Source: SAR324 cluster bacterium
GTDB lineage: Bacteria; SAR324; XYD2-FULL-50-16
Assembly: GCA_002401295.1 (NCBI GenBank)
Contig: NVSR01000024.1
Span: forward strand, 11,422 to 21,137
Reading direction: 5' to 3'
Length of the DNA: 9,716 nucleotides
The first letter of the stretch is position 1. The number at the start of each line of letters is the position of its first letter. Positions 1 to 6,261 of this stretch are shown piece after piece. A model generated the notes under the pieces. The model did no database searches and had not been told where the DNA came from. It was given only the letters and a program-made list of their open reading frames with translations. The translations under genes were made by a program, and so were the position numbers.

Positions 1-2
1 TT

Positions 3-314
3 GAGATTGATAAAAAAGAGTACAAGTACCTTGCACCGCCTAAATTTCCATCGGTGAATTTTGAACTCTCTATTATTGTTCCGGAACGAAGCCTCTATCA
101 GGATATGGCTAACTTAGTCCGCAAGGTCGATCGTAGGATTATCAAGGTGGATTATTTGAGTGTATTTTTTCTGGAAAATCAGCCACAAATGAAATCCTTG
201 TCTATCTCCATGGAGTTCCAGTCACCAGAAAAGACTTTGGATTCTCAAGAAGTGAAAGAGCTTCAGGATCGGGTGATTGAGAAACTGGCTGACTCAGGAT
301 ACCCTCTTCGCTAG
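3..314 (+). CDS. pheT: Phenylalanyl-tRNA synthetase beta subunit, C-terminal fragment (5' end outside window)
   Basis: The frame is open from the first complete codon (position 3) to the TAG at 312-314, so the gene enters from the left. The ~103 visible residues match the ferredoxin-fold anticodon-binding (FDX-ACB) domain that ends bacterial PheT: a KFPSV entry motif, a KSLSISMEF strand, a TLDSQEV helix start and a terminal GYPLR. PheT pairs with PheS to charge tRNA-Phe in the cytoplasm, and this domain grips the tRNA. The GTG at 54 is an internal Val codon, not a start. Two motifs common in the family look altered: the usual RDL after the FP motif reads FEL, and the usual DVYxG region reads SVFFLEN. 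Identification rests on a domain fragment only; another FDX-ACB protein is possible but less likely. Confidence 0.8.
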   Translation, partial: EIDKKEYKYLAPPKFPSVNFELSIIVPERSLYQDMANLVRKVDRRIIKVDYLSVFFLENQPQMKSLSISMEFQSPEKTLDSQEVKELQDRVIEKLADSGYPLR

Positions 315-345
315 TCGCTTGCTCTGCGAGCGACTCTTTTCCTCC
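314..345 (+). terminator. Probable intrinsic terminator after pheT
   Basis: A 9-bp stem (314-322 with 326-334, one T-G wobble) closes a TCT loop. It starts on the last base of the pheT stop codon and is followed by the pyrimidine run TCTTTTCC. Position and shape fit termination of pheT, although the T-tract is interrupted. Confidence 0.55.
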
Positions 346-367
346 CCACCCGTAAGGATGGGGTTTT
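344..367 (+). terminator. Second hairpin with TTTT tail, upstream of the membrane-protein gene
   Basis: CCCCA (344-348) pairs with TGGGG (359-363). After one C/A mismatch, two further C-G pairs close a GTAA loop of the GNRA type. TTTT follows at 364-367. It sits 2 bp before the GGAG ribosome binding site (370-373) of the next gene, so it could be a back-up terminator or a leader hairpin affecting that gene's translation. The U-tract is short, so termination is uncertain. Confidence 0.4.
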
Positions 368-379
368 ACGGAGCGTTAG

Positions 380-1153
380 ATGAACTTGGATAATTTGTAT
401 ACTGTTACGATTGTTCGCAATGTGGGCATTCCCATCTCCTTCACTGTGAGGCGTTGGAAAGCCATATTCTTGTTAATGGTCTGTTTTTTCTTTGTGTGTT
501 TCTTGGCCGCCGGGTCAATCTACTTCCTTTTGCTGCGTGCGGAAACTCAAAAACTGGAAACGGATTTGGCTAGTACGAAGACGCAGTTTGAGGTGTTAAG
601 TCGACAGTTGCTCGAGAAAGACAGAAAGCATTATTTGGAGTCACCGGAACAGGGACTGGTCGAGCAGGCTGCCATCAAAGCTGAGATGCTCAAACAGCCT
701 GCCTTTACTACAGAAGGCATGTGGGTAAAAAAGGAGAGTGGAATCTCTCTGGATCAGGTTCAAACCGGGGCCGTTGTGGAAGTGGCCCGATTCAGTAGCT
801 CCGTCAAAGGAGATAATTTCACTATCAGAGTGAAACTGAAGAATATTGCTATCCCCAGTCAGCTTGTGGGTGGATTTTTAATGATCACTTTAGTCAACCG
901 AGATCAAAGTCCCGTTCTCTATAAAGCAGCTATCGGTGGTTCCTTAGGTAAAGATGGCTTCCCTTCAAGTTACAGGTCAGGGCGTCAGTTTCAATTGAGT
1001 AGAAAGGCTAGTTCGAGGACAATTACTCATAAATTCAAGTTACAAGAAGCTGATGAGTATTATACGGATGTCCTCATATTTGTAAATTCCTACAAAGGTA
1101 GTCCTTTAGCCCGTCAGTCCATTCCTTTGGATCGAAAGATTTTCCTGGAGTAG
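380..1153 (+). CDS. Single-pass membrane protein with short coiled coil, next to bactofilin
   Basis: The 257-residue protein has a short cytoplasmic N-terminus, one strong membrane segment (about residues 29-52, rich in F, L, V and I), and a short heptad-like helix (about 53-80). The C-terminal half (about 125-257) is beta-rich and probably faces the periplasm. GGAG at 370-373 lies 6 nt before the ATG, which supports the start. I recognise no catalytic motif. The architecture (membrane anchor, coiled coil, then a beta domain with a gene for bactofilin 27 bp downstream) recalls the DUF6776-type proteins encoded beside bactofilin in gammaproteobacteria. It also recalls the anchor half of M23 peptidases that often neighbour bactofilins, but no LytM/M23 metal site is present. 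I infer a membrane partner of the bactofilin; the assignment is by architecture and context, not by clear homology. Confidence 0.8.
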   Translation: MNLDNLYTVTIVRNVGIPISFTVRRWKAIFLLMVCFFFVCFLAAGSIYFLLLRAETQKLETDLASTKTQFEVLSRQLLEKDRKHYLESPEQGLVEQAAIKAEMLKQPAFTTEGMWVKKESGISLDQVQTGAVVEVARFSSSVKGDNFTIRVKLKNIAIPSQLVGGFLMITLVNRDQSPVLYKAAIGGSLGKDGFPSSYRSGRQFQLSRKASSRTITHKFKLQEADEYYTDVLIFVNSYKGSPLARQSIPLDRKIFLE

Positions 1154-1180
1154 TCCTGCATTTTTTATAGGCAAGCTGAA

Positions 1181-1669
1181 GTGAGTAAAAAAGATAAAAA
1201 CAAGCCCGGTGAGATTTGCGGCCTTTTAGGGGTCGGCAGCCGCTTCGAAGGGAGGATCCGTTTTGAGGGGACTCTACGGATTGATGGCCTCATTCATGGG
1301 CAGATTATTTGCAAAAATAAAAAACATAGTGTGGTTATCGTCACGGAAATGGCTGTTGTTGAAGCGGATATTGTTGCGGATGTGGTGATCGTGGCGGGGA
1401 TGGTTTCAGGCAATATCAAGGCTATGGAACGCTTGGAATTGCATGTTCCGGGGCGCATTGAAGGCTTGGTGTACACCAGTGACATGAGTATCGAGGATGG
1501 TGCTCTGTTTCAGGGAGAGTGTATTATGATCCGTCATTTGAGTGATGAAGACAAAGCTTCACTCAAAATGGAGGGGTTTTATGATATTCACCAGCTGGAT
1601 TTAATTACCCATGATCAGCAATCACTCTTGGAACCCATGGAAAAAAAATGGGATAAAAAGTTAAGATAG
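1181..1669 (+). CDS. Bactofilin (polymer-forming cytoskeletal protein)
   Basis: The 162-residue protein carries a bactofilin (DUF583) domain at about residues 16-117. Its features are the FEGTLRIDGLIHGQI entry strand, regularly spaced Val/Ile and Gly residues of a right-handed beta-helix, VSGNIKAMERLEL, and an ending in a GALFQGECIM motif. Bactofilins self-assemble without nucleotide into filaments under the inner membrane and organise peptidoglycan enzymes, cell shape or polar structures. The start is GTG with only a weak upstream AGGC and no better alternative; the preceding stop is 27 bp away, so coupled expression is likely. The short charged N-terminus (SKKDKNK) precedes the helix. A hydrophilic tail of about 45 residues (118-162) is longer than in minimal bactofilins and may be a partner-binding extension. 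Family assignment is secure; the specific role is not. Confidence 0.93.
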   Translation: MSKKDKNKPGEICGLLGVGSRFEGRIRFEGTLRIDGLIHGQIICKNKKHSVVIVTEMAVVEADIVADVVIVAGMVSGNIKAMERLELHVPGRIEGLVYTSDMSIEDGALFQGECIMIRHLSDEDKASLKMEGFYDIHQLDLITHDQQSLLEPMEKKWDKKLR

Positions 1670-1738
1670 TTGTTCTCTATTCAATAGGTTTCGCTGACCA
1701 TAGAAGAGATCTAATGGCCGCATCCCAGGAAGGAATCA

Positions 1739-4630
1739 ATGTTTAAAAAAGTTATCTGGTTATTCCTGGTTATTGTCCTTTTGATTTCACCTCTTGCTCT
1801 ATTGCAGGCGCAAAACCGCTTGCAAAAGATTGAGTACCGCTCTCAAGGTGAATTCCGCACTTTACTGCAAATCTACAATCGCGAGATTCCTCATTTTGAG
1901 GTCTTCGAAAATCTGAAAGCCCGAGTCTTGATTATCAAGTTCCGCAATACGGATTTGGGCAACTTCCCCAAACTTCAGCTTTTCGATGATCCCTTGATCA
2001 ATGGGATCCAAACTCAGCAGATTGATCAAAGGGAGTACTGGGTGAAAATCCGGACTCGCTACTCGGACCTACGCTATCGCATCATTCCTCAAAAGAAAGA
2101 CCCCACCCTGTTGACCCTGGAAATTTCCAGGCCTGTGAGCGCGGCTTTAGAGCTGACGGGACCACGAATTATTAATATGTTACGGGAACTCCATCCACGC
2201 TCGGAAAGATTAATCCTCTATTTGGATAAACCTGTTCAACAGGAAATCATTAAAGAAAAGAAAAAGGAAGCAGGCAATTTATTTCAAGTTCGTTTTCTAA
2301 ATACGCAGATTGCGAAGGATGTGATCATTCCCGATTCCGCCACAAAAATTATTAAAAAAATAGCTTTCGTCAAACGTGGGAAGTATCTGTTCATGGAAAT
2401 CAGTCCACAGAGGTTTTCCTTAAGGGTGCAAAAACAGGTGATCCAAAAGCCCTTGCGGGTGATTTTTAATATCACTGAAGACCGACAAGTATCTGTGGCA
2501 GCTCAAGAAAAGGAAGCGGAAGCGGCAAGAGTGGAAAAGGAAGCCCAACAGGCTGAGCTGGATAAAAAAATAAGATTTTTGGAAGAAAAATTTCAAATTG
2601 CAGAGCAAAATTTCAAGCGAGGCAGGTTTGAAGAAGCAGCTTTGCAGTTTAAAAATATTTATAACTTTGCTCCTGATTCGGGAATTGGGGTTCGGGCCCA
2701 TTTTCGTTCTGCTGATGCTTATTTTCAAAAGCAAGTTCTTAAAAATCAGATTGGTGAAGATACATTTGTGATTCAGGAATATAAGGCCGCAATTACTTCG
2801 GCTCTGAGCGCAGATACGGGTTATGAAGATATTCCCAGGGCTTATTACAACTTGGGACGCAGTTATCTCAATTTGAAATTTTATGAAGATGCCTTCAATC
2901 AATTTGAAATCATCAGAAAATTTTATCCAGAGTCTCCTTATTCAAAGAATGCTTTGCTGCAACAGGGGAAGGTTCATCTGAACATGCTGCGTTATGAAAA
3001 AGCTATTGAAAACTTGCAACAATTTGTAACGGAAAACGCGAAAGCACCACAAATTGCAGAGGCCTATTATAAGATTGGAGAAGCCTTATTCCAATTGAAG
3101 AAGTATGAGCAGGCCAAGGTGAATTTTGACCGCGCCTGGAGTTTGAACGGGGAATTGATGAAACAGGACCCGGAATTGATGTTTCACATGGGGGAAGCTT
3201 ATTTTGAAAACCAGGAGTTTCAAACTGCCAGATCCTTATACGAAGAGTTAATGGACCTTTATCCACGTGAAAGTTTTAGTAACTTGGTTGCCATTCGGAT
3301 TGGTGATTTCTTGCGGGCAGAGGAAAAAGAAGATGATGCGATTAAAGCCTATGAGAGGGCAATCGTTCAATATACCAGAGAATTGCTGCTGATCGGAAAA
3401 CTGAGGATTGCTAATATTTTAGCGGAAAAACCTGAAGAAAATCAGTATCAGGAAGCATTGAAAATCTATGATTTTATCCTGGAAAAATATCCCTTATCAG
3501 ATCAAGTAGAAGAGTCGATGTTGCGTAAAGCCCTGACCTTGGCTCTCTTCCAGCATTATGCGGATGCAATTAAGAGTTTGGATAACTTTTGTCAAAACTA
3601 TCCGGAAAATATCTATGTCCAAAATCATATCATTCATGAGCGTATCTTAGATTCGATCAGTGGTTATATCGCTGATTATTACTATCAGGGCAGATACCTG
3701 GATGCTTTGGGTGTGTTTGAGCAGTATGAGAAAAAATATTTCTTACGCCCTCAAGGCAGTGCTTGCTTCCGTCCGTCCGAGAAACTGGAGTTTGGAGCTC
3801 GTGTGAAACCTATTTTGGATCGGGCTCCCCTCTTCCTCATAGCGGATTCTTATTTTCGACTGGGTTTGCAAGATGAGGCCTTGAAATTTTTTGAAGAGGT
3901 CCTCAAGGAGCCTGATGATCCTCTAGTGCCTTTGGTGAAATTTAATCAGGGAAGGGTTTATGATGCTCAGGATAACCCTGATAAAGCACGGAAAGTATAC
4001 GTTAATTTTATCGCCAAGCACCCCGAACATATTTACACCTCAGTCGTTAAAAAAGCTTTGGGTGATTCTTACTTTCGGCTCCATAAATTTGACCGAATTG
4101 ATCGTGCGATTCGTATTTACAGGCAGACAATTAAAAATTACAAGGATTCGGATAATCCTTTGGATCGAGAAATTGTCCCGGCCAGTTGGTTTACTTTAGG
4201 GAGTCTTTACCAGGGCATCGGTCAGTATGACAACTCGATTAAGGCCTATAAGAATGTATTGCGCAGTTATGAACATCCTTTACAGGATGAGGCGGTGGAA
4301 GATTATATAGTGGAAACCCATTTTATACTGGGTAACTTGTTTTTAGAACTCAATCAGTTTCCTGAAGCCCTGAAAGCTTATAATCAAGCGATTGAGCTTT
4401 TCCCGGATTCAGACAAAACCCCTTGGGCAAAATACCAGAAGGGGCAAATTTTCGTGCGTAACAAACAAAAAGATAAAGCTTTGAAGATTTTTGAAGAGCT
4501 GATTGATGAGGCGAGCAAACAGCCTGAAGCCTTATGGGGACCTTTAGCCAGGGAAAGCTATGAAGCCATGACAAATGAGCTAAGCTTTGAGAAGTATCTC
4601 AACCGGAGCCCTAGTGCGGCTGGGGATTAG
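1739..4630 (+). CDS. Exported AMIN-like/TPR-repeat protein
   Basis: The 963-residue protein begins with a signal peptide (about residues 1-25, hydrophobic core 5-22, probable cut after LLQAQ). Next come two beta-rich segments (about 26-131 and 135-248) that resemble AMIN domains, which bind the envelope or peptidoglycan. A charged Glu/Ala/Lys coiled coil follows (about 252-290). From about 283 to 943 runs a long array of TPR-type helix pairs with recurring Tyr-Glu-Ala-hydrophobic spacing and YP turns (for example around 365-400, 440-470, 480-510, 700-725, 815-845 and 860-890). It has no enzymatic motif and no C-terminal anchor, so it is probably a periplasmic scaffold. A strong AGGAAGGAA site (1727-1735) precedes the ATG. 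The 69-bp gap after the bactofilin holds no evident terminator, so the three genes probably form one operon acting at the envelope. Domain limits are by eye. Confidence 0.85.
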   Translation: MFKKVIWLFLVIVLLISPLALLQAQNRLQKIEYRSQGEFRTLLQIYNREIPHFEVFENLKARVLIIKFRNTDLGNFPKLQLFDDPLINGIQTQQIDQREYWVKIRTRYSDLRYRIIPQKKDPTLLTLEISRPVSAALELTGPRIINMLRELHPRSERLILYLDKPVQQEIIKEKKKEAGNLFQVRFLNTQIAKDVIIPDSATKIIKKIAFVKRGKYLFMEISPQRFSLRVQKQVIQKPLRVIFNITEDRQVSVAAQEKEAEAARVEKEAQQAELDKKIRFLEEKFQIAEQNFKRGRFEEAALQFKNIYNFAPDSGIGVRAHFRSADAYFQKQVLKNQIGEDTFVIQEYKAAITSALSADTGYEDIPRAYYNLGRSYLNLKFYEDAFNQFEIIRKFYPESPYSKNALLQQGKVHLNMLRYEKAIENLQQFVTENAKAPQIAEAYYKIGEALFQLKKYEQAKVNFDRAWSLNGELMKQDPELMFHMGEAYFENQEFQTARSLYEELMDLYPRESFSNLVAIRIGDFLRAEEKEDDAIKAYERAIVQYTRELLLIGKLRIANILAEKPEENQYQEALKIYDFILEKYPLSDQVEESMLRKALTLALFQHYADAIKSLDNFCQNYPENIYVQNHIIHERILDSISGYIADYYYQGRYLDALGVFEQYEKKYFLRPQGSACFRPSEKLEFGARVKPILDRAPLFLIADSYFRLGLQDEALKFFEEVLKEPDDPLVPLVKFNQGRVYDAQDNPDKARKVYVNFIAKHPEHIYTSVVKKALGDSYFRLHKFDRIDRAIRIYRQTIKNYKDSDNPLDREIVPASWFTLGSLYQGIGQYDNSIKAYKNVLRSYEHPLQDEAVEDYIVETHFILGNLFLELNQFPEALKAYNQAIELFPDSDKTPWAKYQKGQIFVRNKQKDKALKIFEELIDEASKQPEALWGPLARESYEAMTNELSFEKYLNRSPSAAGD

Positions 4631-4640
4631 AGGGACGGAA

Positions 4641-4666
4641 GCACTCCCATTCTTGCAGGGGAGTGC
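4641..4666. terminator. Hairpin in the convergent gap after the TPR gene
   Basis: A perfect 8-bp stem (GCACTCCC 4641-4648 with GGGAGTGC 4659-4666) and a 10-nt loop lie 11 bp after the TPR stop codon. There is no T-tract on the + side and only TTCC on the - side. It may be one half of a two-hairpin termination region, or a transcript-end stabiliser. Confidence 0.4.
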
Positions 4667-4672
4667 AGATCG

Positions 4673-4716
4673 GCTGAGGGACATTCATGTTGTCACCCTC
4701 CTCAGCATTATTTATT
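4673..4716. terminator. Likely bidirectional terminator between the TPR and FKBP genes
   Basis: GCTGAGG (4673-4679) pairs with CCTCAGC (4700-4706), and an inner GACA/TGTC pairing is possible. The AT-rich ATTATTTATT follows at 4707-4716 in the + direction. On the - strand the hairpin starts one base after the FKBP stop codon. The location between convergent genes fits a shared terminator; the T-tract is imperfect. Confidence 0.5.
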
Positions 4717-5142
4717 GAGGATTGCCGCTAGCTCAATGGTGAAGTCTAAGTTCTTACCTGCACAGGGGTCATTCGCATCCAGGGTAACTGTTTTATCGTC
4801 AAACTCAGTAACAATAGCATTGACTACTTGGCCACCTTCCGCTGCGATACGCATCGTTTTGCCCACTTCCAATTGAACGCTTTCCGGGATCTCTATGCGC
4901 TGAAAAATCCGACGTAATTGTGGATCATAATCTCCGTAAGCCTCATCAGATGCCAGGGTAAGTATTTTCTCTTCTCCCACTTGCATGCCTAAAATGGCTT
5001 TCTCAAAACCGAGAATGACCTCTTTTTTACCCAGTGTGAAGCTTAGAGGTTGATCGGGCTCCGTCATCTCGAAGGTATCACTACCTTCTATTGAACTTTT
5101 ATAGTGTACTTCGACAGTATCCCCTAACTTTGCTTTTGCCAT
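4708..5142 (-). CDS. FKBP-type peptidyl-prolyl cis-trans isomerase, SlyD-like
   Basis: The 144-residue cytoplasmic protein has the FKBP fold with an insert-in-flap domain, as in SlyD and FkpB. It shows VHY near residue 14, PLSFTLGKKEVILGFEKAI at 32-50, LGMQVGEEK at 51-59, AYGDYDP at 69-75, an inserted chaperone-type domain at about 76-115, and a return strand ending NLDFTIEL. Such proteins isomerise Xaa-Pro bonds and hold folding intermediates. There is no His/Cys-rich metal-binding tail as in E. coli SlyD. The usual NHPLAGK motif reads NDPCAGK (124-130), and the usual FD near residue 25 is FE, so activity or ligand preference may differ. AAGG (5147-5150) lies 4 bases before the ATG. The gene appears monocistronic and converges on the TPR operon. 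Confidence 0.92.
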   Translation of the reverse strand: MAKAKLGDTVEVHYKSSIEGSDTFEMTEPDQPLSFTLGKKEVILGFEKAILGMQVGEEKILTLASDEAYGDYDPQLRRIFQRIEIPESVQLEVGKTMRIAAEGGQVVNAIVTEFDDKTVTLDANDPCAGKNLDFTIELAAILNK

Positions 5143-5463
5143 GCTACCTTATGATGGATTATAATAGCCTATGTTTTGGTTTCCAGAGTTGTAAGTTCTA
5201 GTGTGTCATTCTGAATTAAAAATTCTCTCCCTTTAGTCGAGATAATAATTCATCCTTTATAATTTTAGTAAAATAGAAGGACTTACAACTCACGAGCTTT
5301 GGTATTATTGCTTGATGCTTTTGATGTTCCGTAGGAATTTAAGAGATCAGACAGGGAAAAGCAAGAGACTTCCCAAAATGTTGTGGAGATTCCTTAAAAA
5401 AAGAAAGCTATTAGTGGCTGAACTTCAGTGTGGAGAAGGATATTTGGGGGTGGTGATTTGAGT
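5143..5463. other. Intergenic stretch without a confident gene
   Basis: This 321-bp gap between two - strand genes must hold the FKBP promoter; ATAATA-type boxes near 5159-5165 are compatible with a - strand -10, but no convincing -35 is visible. It also contains an 11-bp inverted repeat (5186-5196 with 5281-5291), the small palindrome GAATTAAAAATTC (5213-5225), a TATAAT on the + strand (5258-5263), a small open frame (5315-5461, +) without a ribosome binding site, and a CTGAACTTCAG palindrome (5418-5428). I see no tRNA or known RNA motif. Confidence 0.6.
5186..5291. repeat. Widely spaced 11-bp inverted repeat
   Basis: GAGTTGTAAGT (5186-5196) is exactly reverse-complemented at 5281-5291. One wobble and two more pairs extend the match inward, giving about 14 paired positions. 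The arms enclose about 84 bp of AT-rich DNA. No target-site duplication is visible at the outer edges. It could be a short non-autonomous element, a paired operator, or the closing stem of an RNA. Confidence 0.6.
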
Positions 5464-6015
5464 TTATATAATTGTTTTTAAAGAGAAAAATGAATGTTCT
5501 TCATTGACTTTTTGGAACGAAAATTCAAACTTCTTAGTTGATTTTTTTGCCATTTCTATAAATCCTAGGCCTGCTCCTTTGCTGGTTTTTTCAGGCTCTT
5601 TTTTGCGTTGCTCCCGATAAAAAACTTTCAACTCTTGCTGATCCATTTTCTGGAGTTGAGTCAAGCGTTTACTGAGTCGGGCTATGTCCTTATTTTTAAT
5701 CAAGTTACCAGTTAAAACAAAATAATATTTATCTTCTATGCCAACGGTAATGATGCCCCGACTGAGATTCCGTTTTCCTGTAGGAGTTTCTTGAGATAGC
5801 TTATCTGCGGAATAATGGATGATATTTTGAGTTTGCTCAACTACCATTGAGAAAACACGGAGGATTGTACGCATACTGACATCCTCTAGTTGCATTCGCT
5901 TACGAAGAATACCACTGAGTTCGATCATTAAGTCTTGTGAAATGGGCCCATTAAAACTAAAGAAAACACCCTGCTTGATCAGATCTTTCTTTAATTCATA
6001 AAGATTCTCTATCAT
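5464..6015 (-). CDS. siaB: SiaB-family protein kinase (DUF6272), biofilm-type signalling
   Basis: The 183-residue soluble protein matches the SiaB kinase family, which uses a GHKL-type ATP fold related to SpoIIAB. An N-box-like helix reads VVEQTQNIIHYS (about 58-69, with E60 and N64). A strand reads RGIITVGIEDKYYFVLTGN (86-104), a glycine motif reads KGAGLGF (146-152), and the C-terminal strands end FFSLKTII. In Pseudomonas aeruginosa SiaB phosphorylates SiaC, which then cannot activate the diguanylate cyclase SiaD. Here a siaC homologue lies upstream on the same strand, which strongly supports the call. Only a weak GGGA precedes the ATG, inside a small CCCA/TGGG hairpin (about 6022-6032). 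The 246-bp gap to siaC is larger than expected for a tight operon, so a separate promoter is possible. Confidence 0.85.
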   Translation of the reverse strand: MIENLYELKKDLIKQGVFFSFNGPISQDLMIELSGILRKRMQLEDVSMRTILRVFSMVVEQTQNIIHYSADKLSQETPTGKRNLSRGIITVGIEDKYYFVLTGNLIKNKDIARLSKRLTQLQKMDQQELKVFYREQRKKEPEKTSKGAGLGFIEMAKKSTKKFEFSFQKVNEEHSFFSLKTII

Positions 6016-6105
6016 TTTAATCCCATTTTGGGTTTAAATTTTGGACTATCTCAAACCTCCCCATGGAAGGAAACTATTATGCTACAACAGTATTGATCTC
6101 TTGCT

Positions 6106-6128
6106 CTTGCTTGAAAGCAAGCAAGCAA
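6106..6128. repeat. Hairpin with AAGC tandem repeats between siaC and siaB
   Basis: CTTGCTT (6106-6112) pairs with AAGCAAG (6115-6121). The right arm belongs to a 3.5-unit AAGC tandem repeat (6115-6128), and TTGCT at 6101-6105 can pair with its second half. Neither strand has a T-tract after the stem, so it is not an obvious terminator. It lies in the transcript leader of siaB. Confidence 0.5.
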
Positions 6129-6261
6129 TTAAAACGCCCGGGTACCGCTTAACCTACGTCAAGAAGAGGTCAGAGACTGCAGAAATATTACATCCCTAAT
6201 GTGTTTCTTAGAATATATTTTTGTTATTGTTAAGATAAAAGTACACAATGCTGTTTTTTTC

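Noticed and set aside
54..314. Stand-alone 86-residue gene starting at GTG 54
   Set aside because: Codons from position 3 already read as PheT C-terminal domain, so 54 is internal.
2420..2902. 160-residue - strand ORF inside the TPR gene
   Set aside because: It is antisense shadow of a well-supported + strand coding region, with low-complexity Phe/Ser/Ile composition.
5418..5428. CTGAACTTCAG palindrome followed on the - strand by T-rich sequence, as siaB terminator
   Set aside because: The stem is 5 bp with a one-base centre, and the T-run begins about 16 bp later, so it does not form a normal terminator.
6115..6128. CRISPR or long tandem array suggested by AAGC repeats
   Set aside because: There are only 3.5 units of 4 bp with no spacers; it is a short simple repeat in a hairpin.
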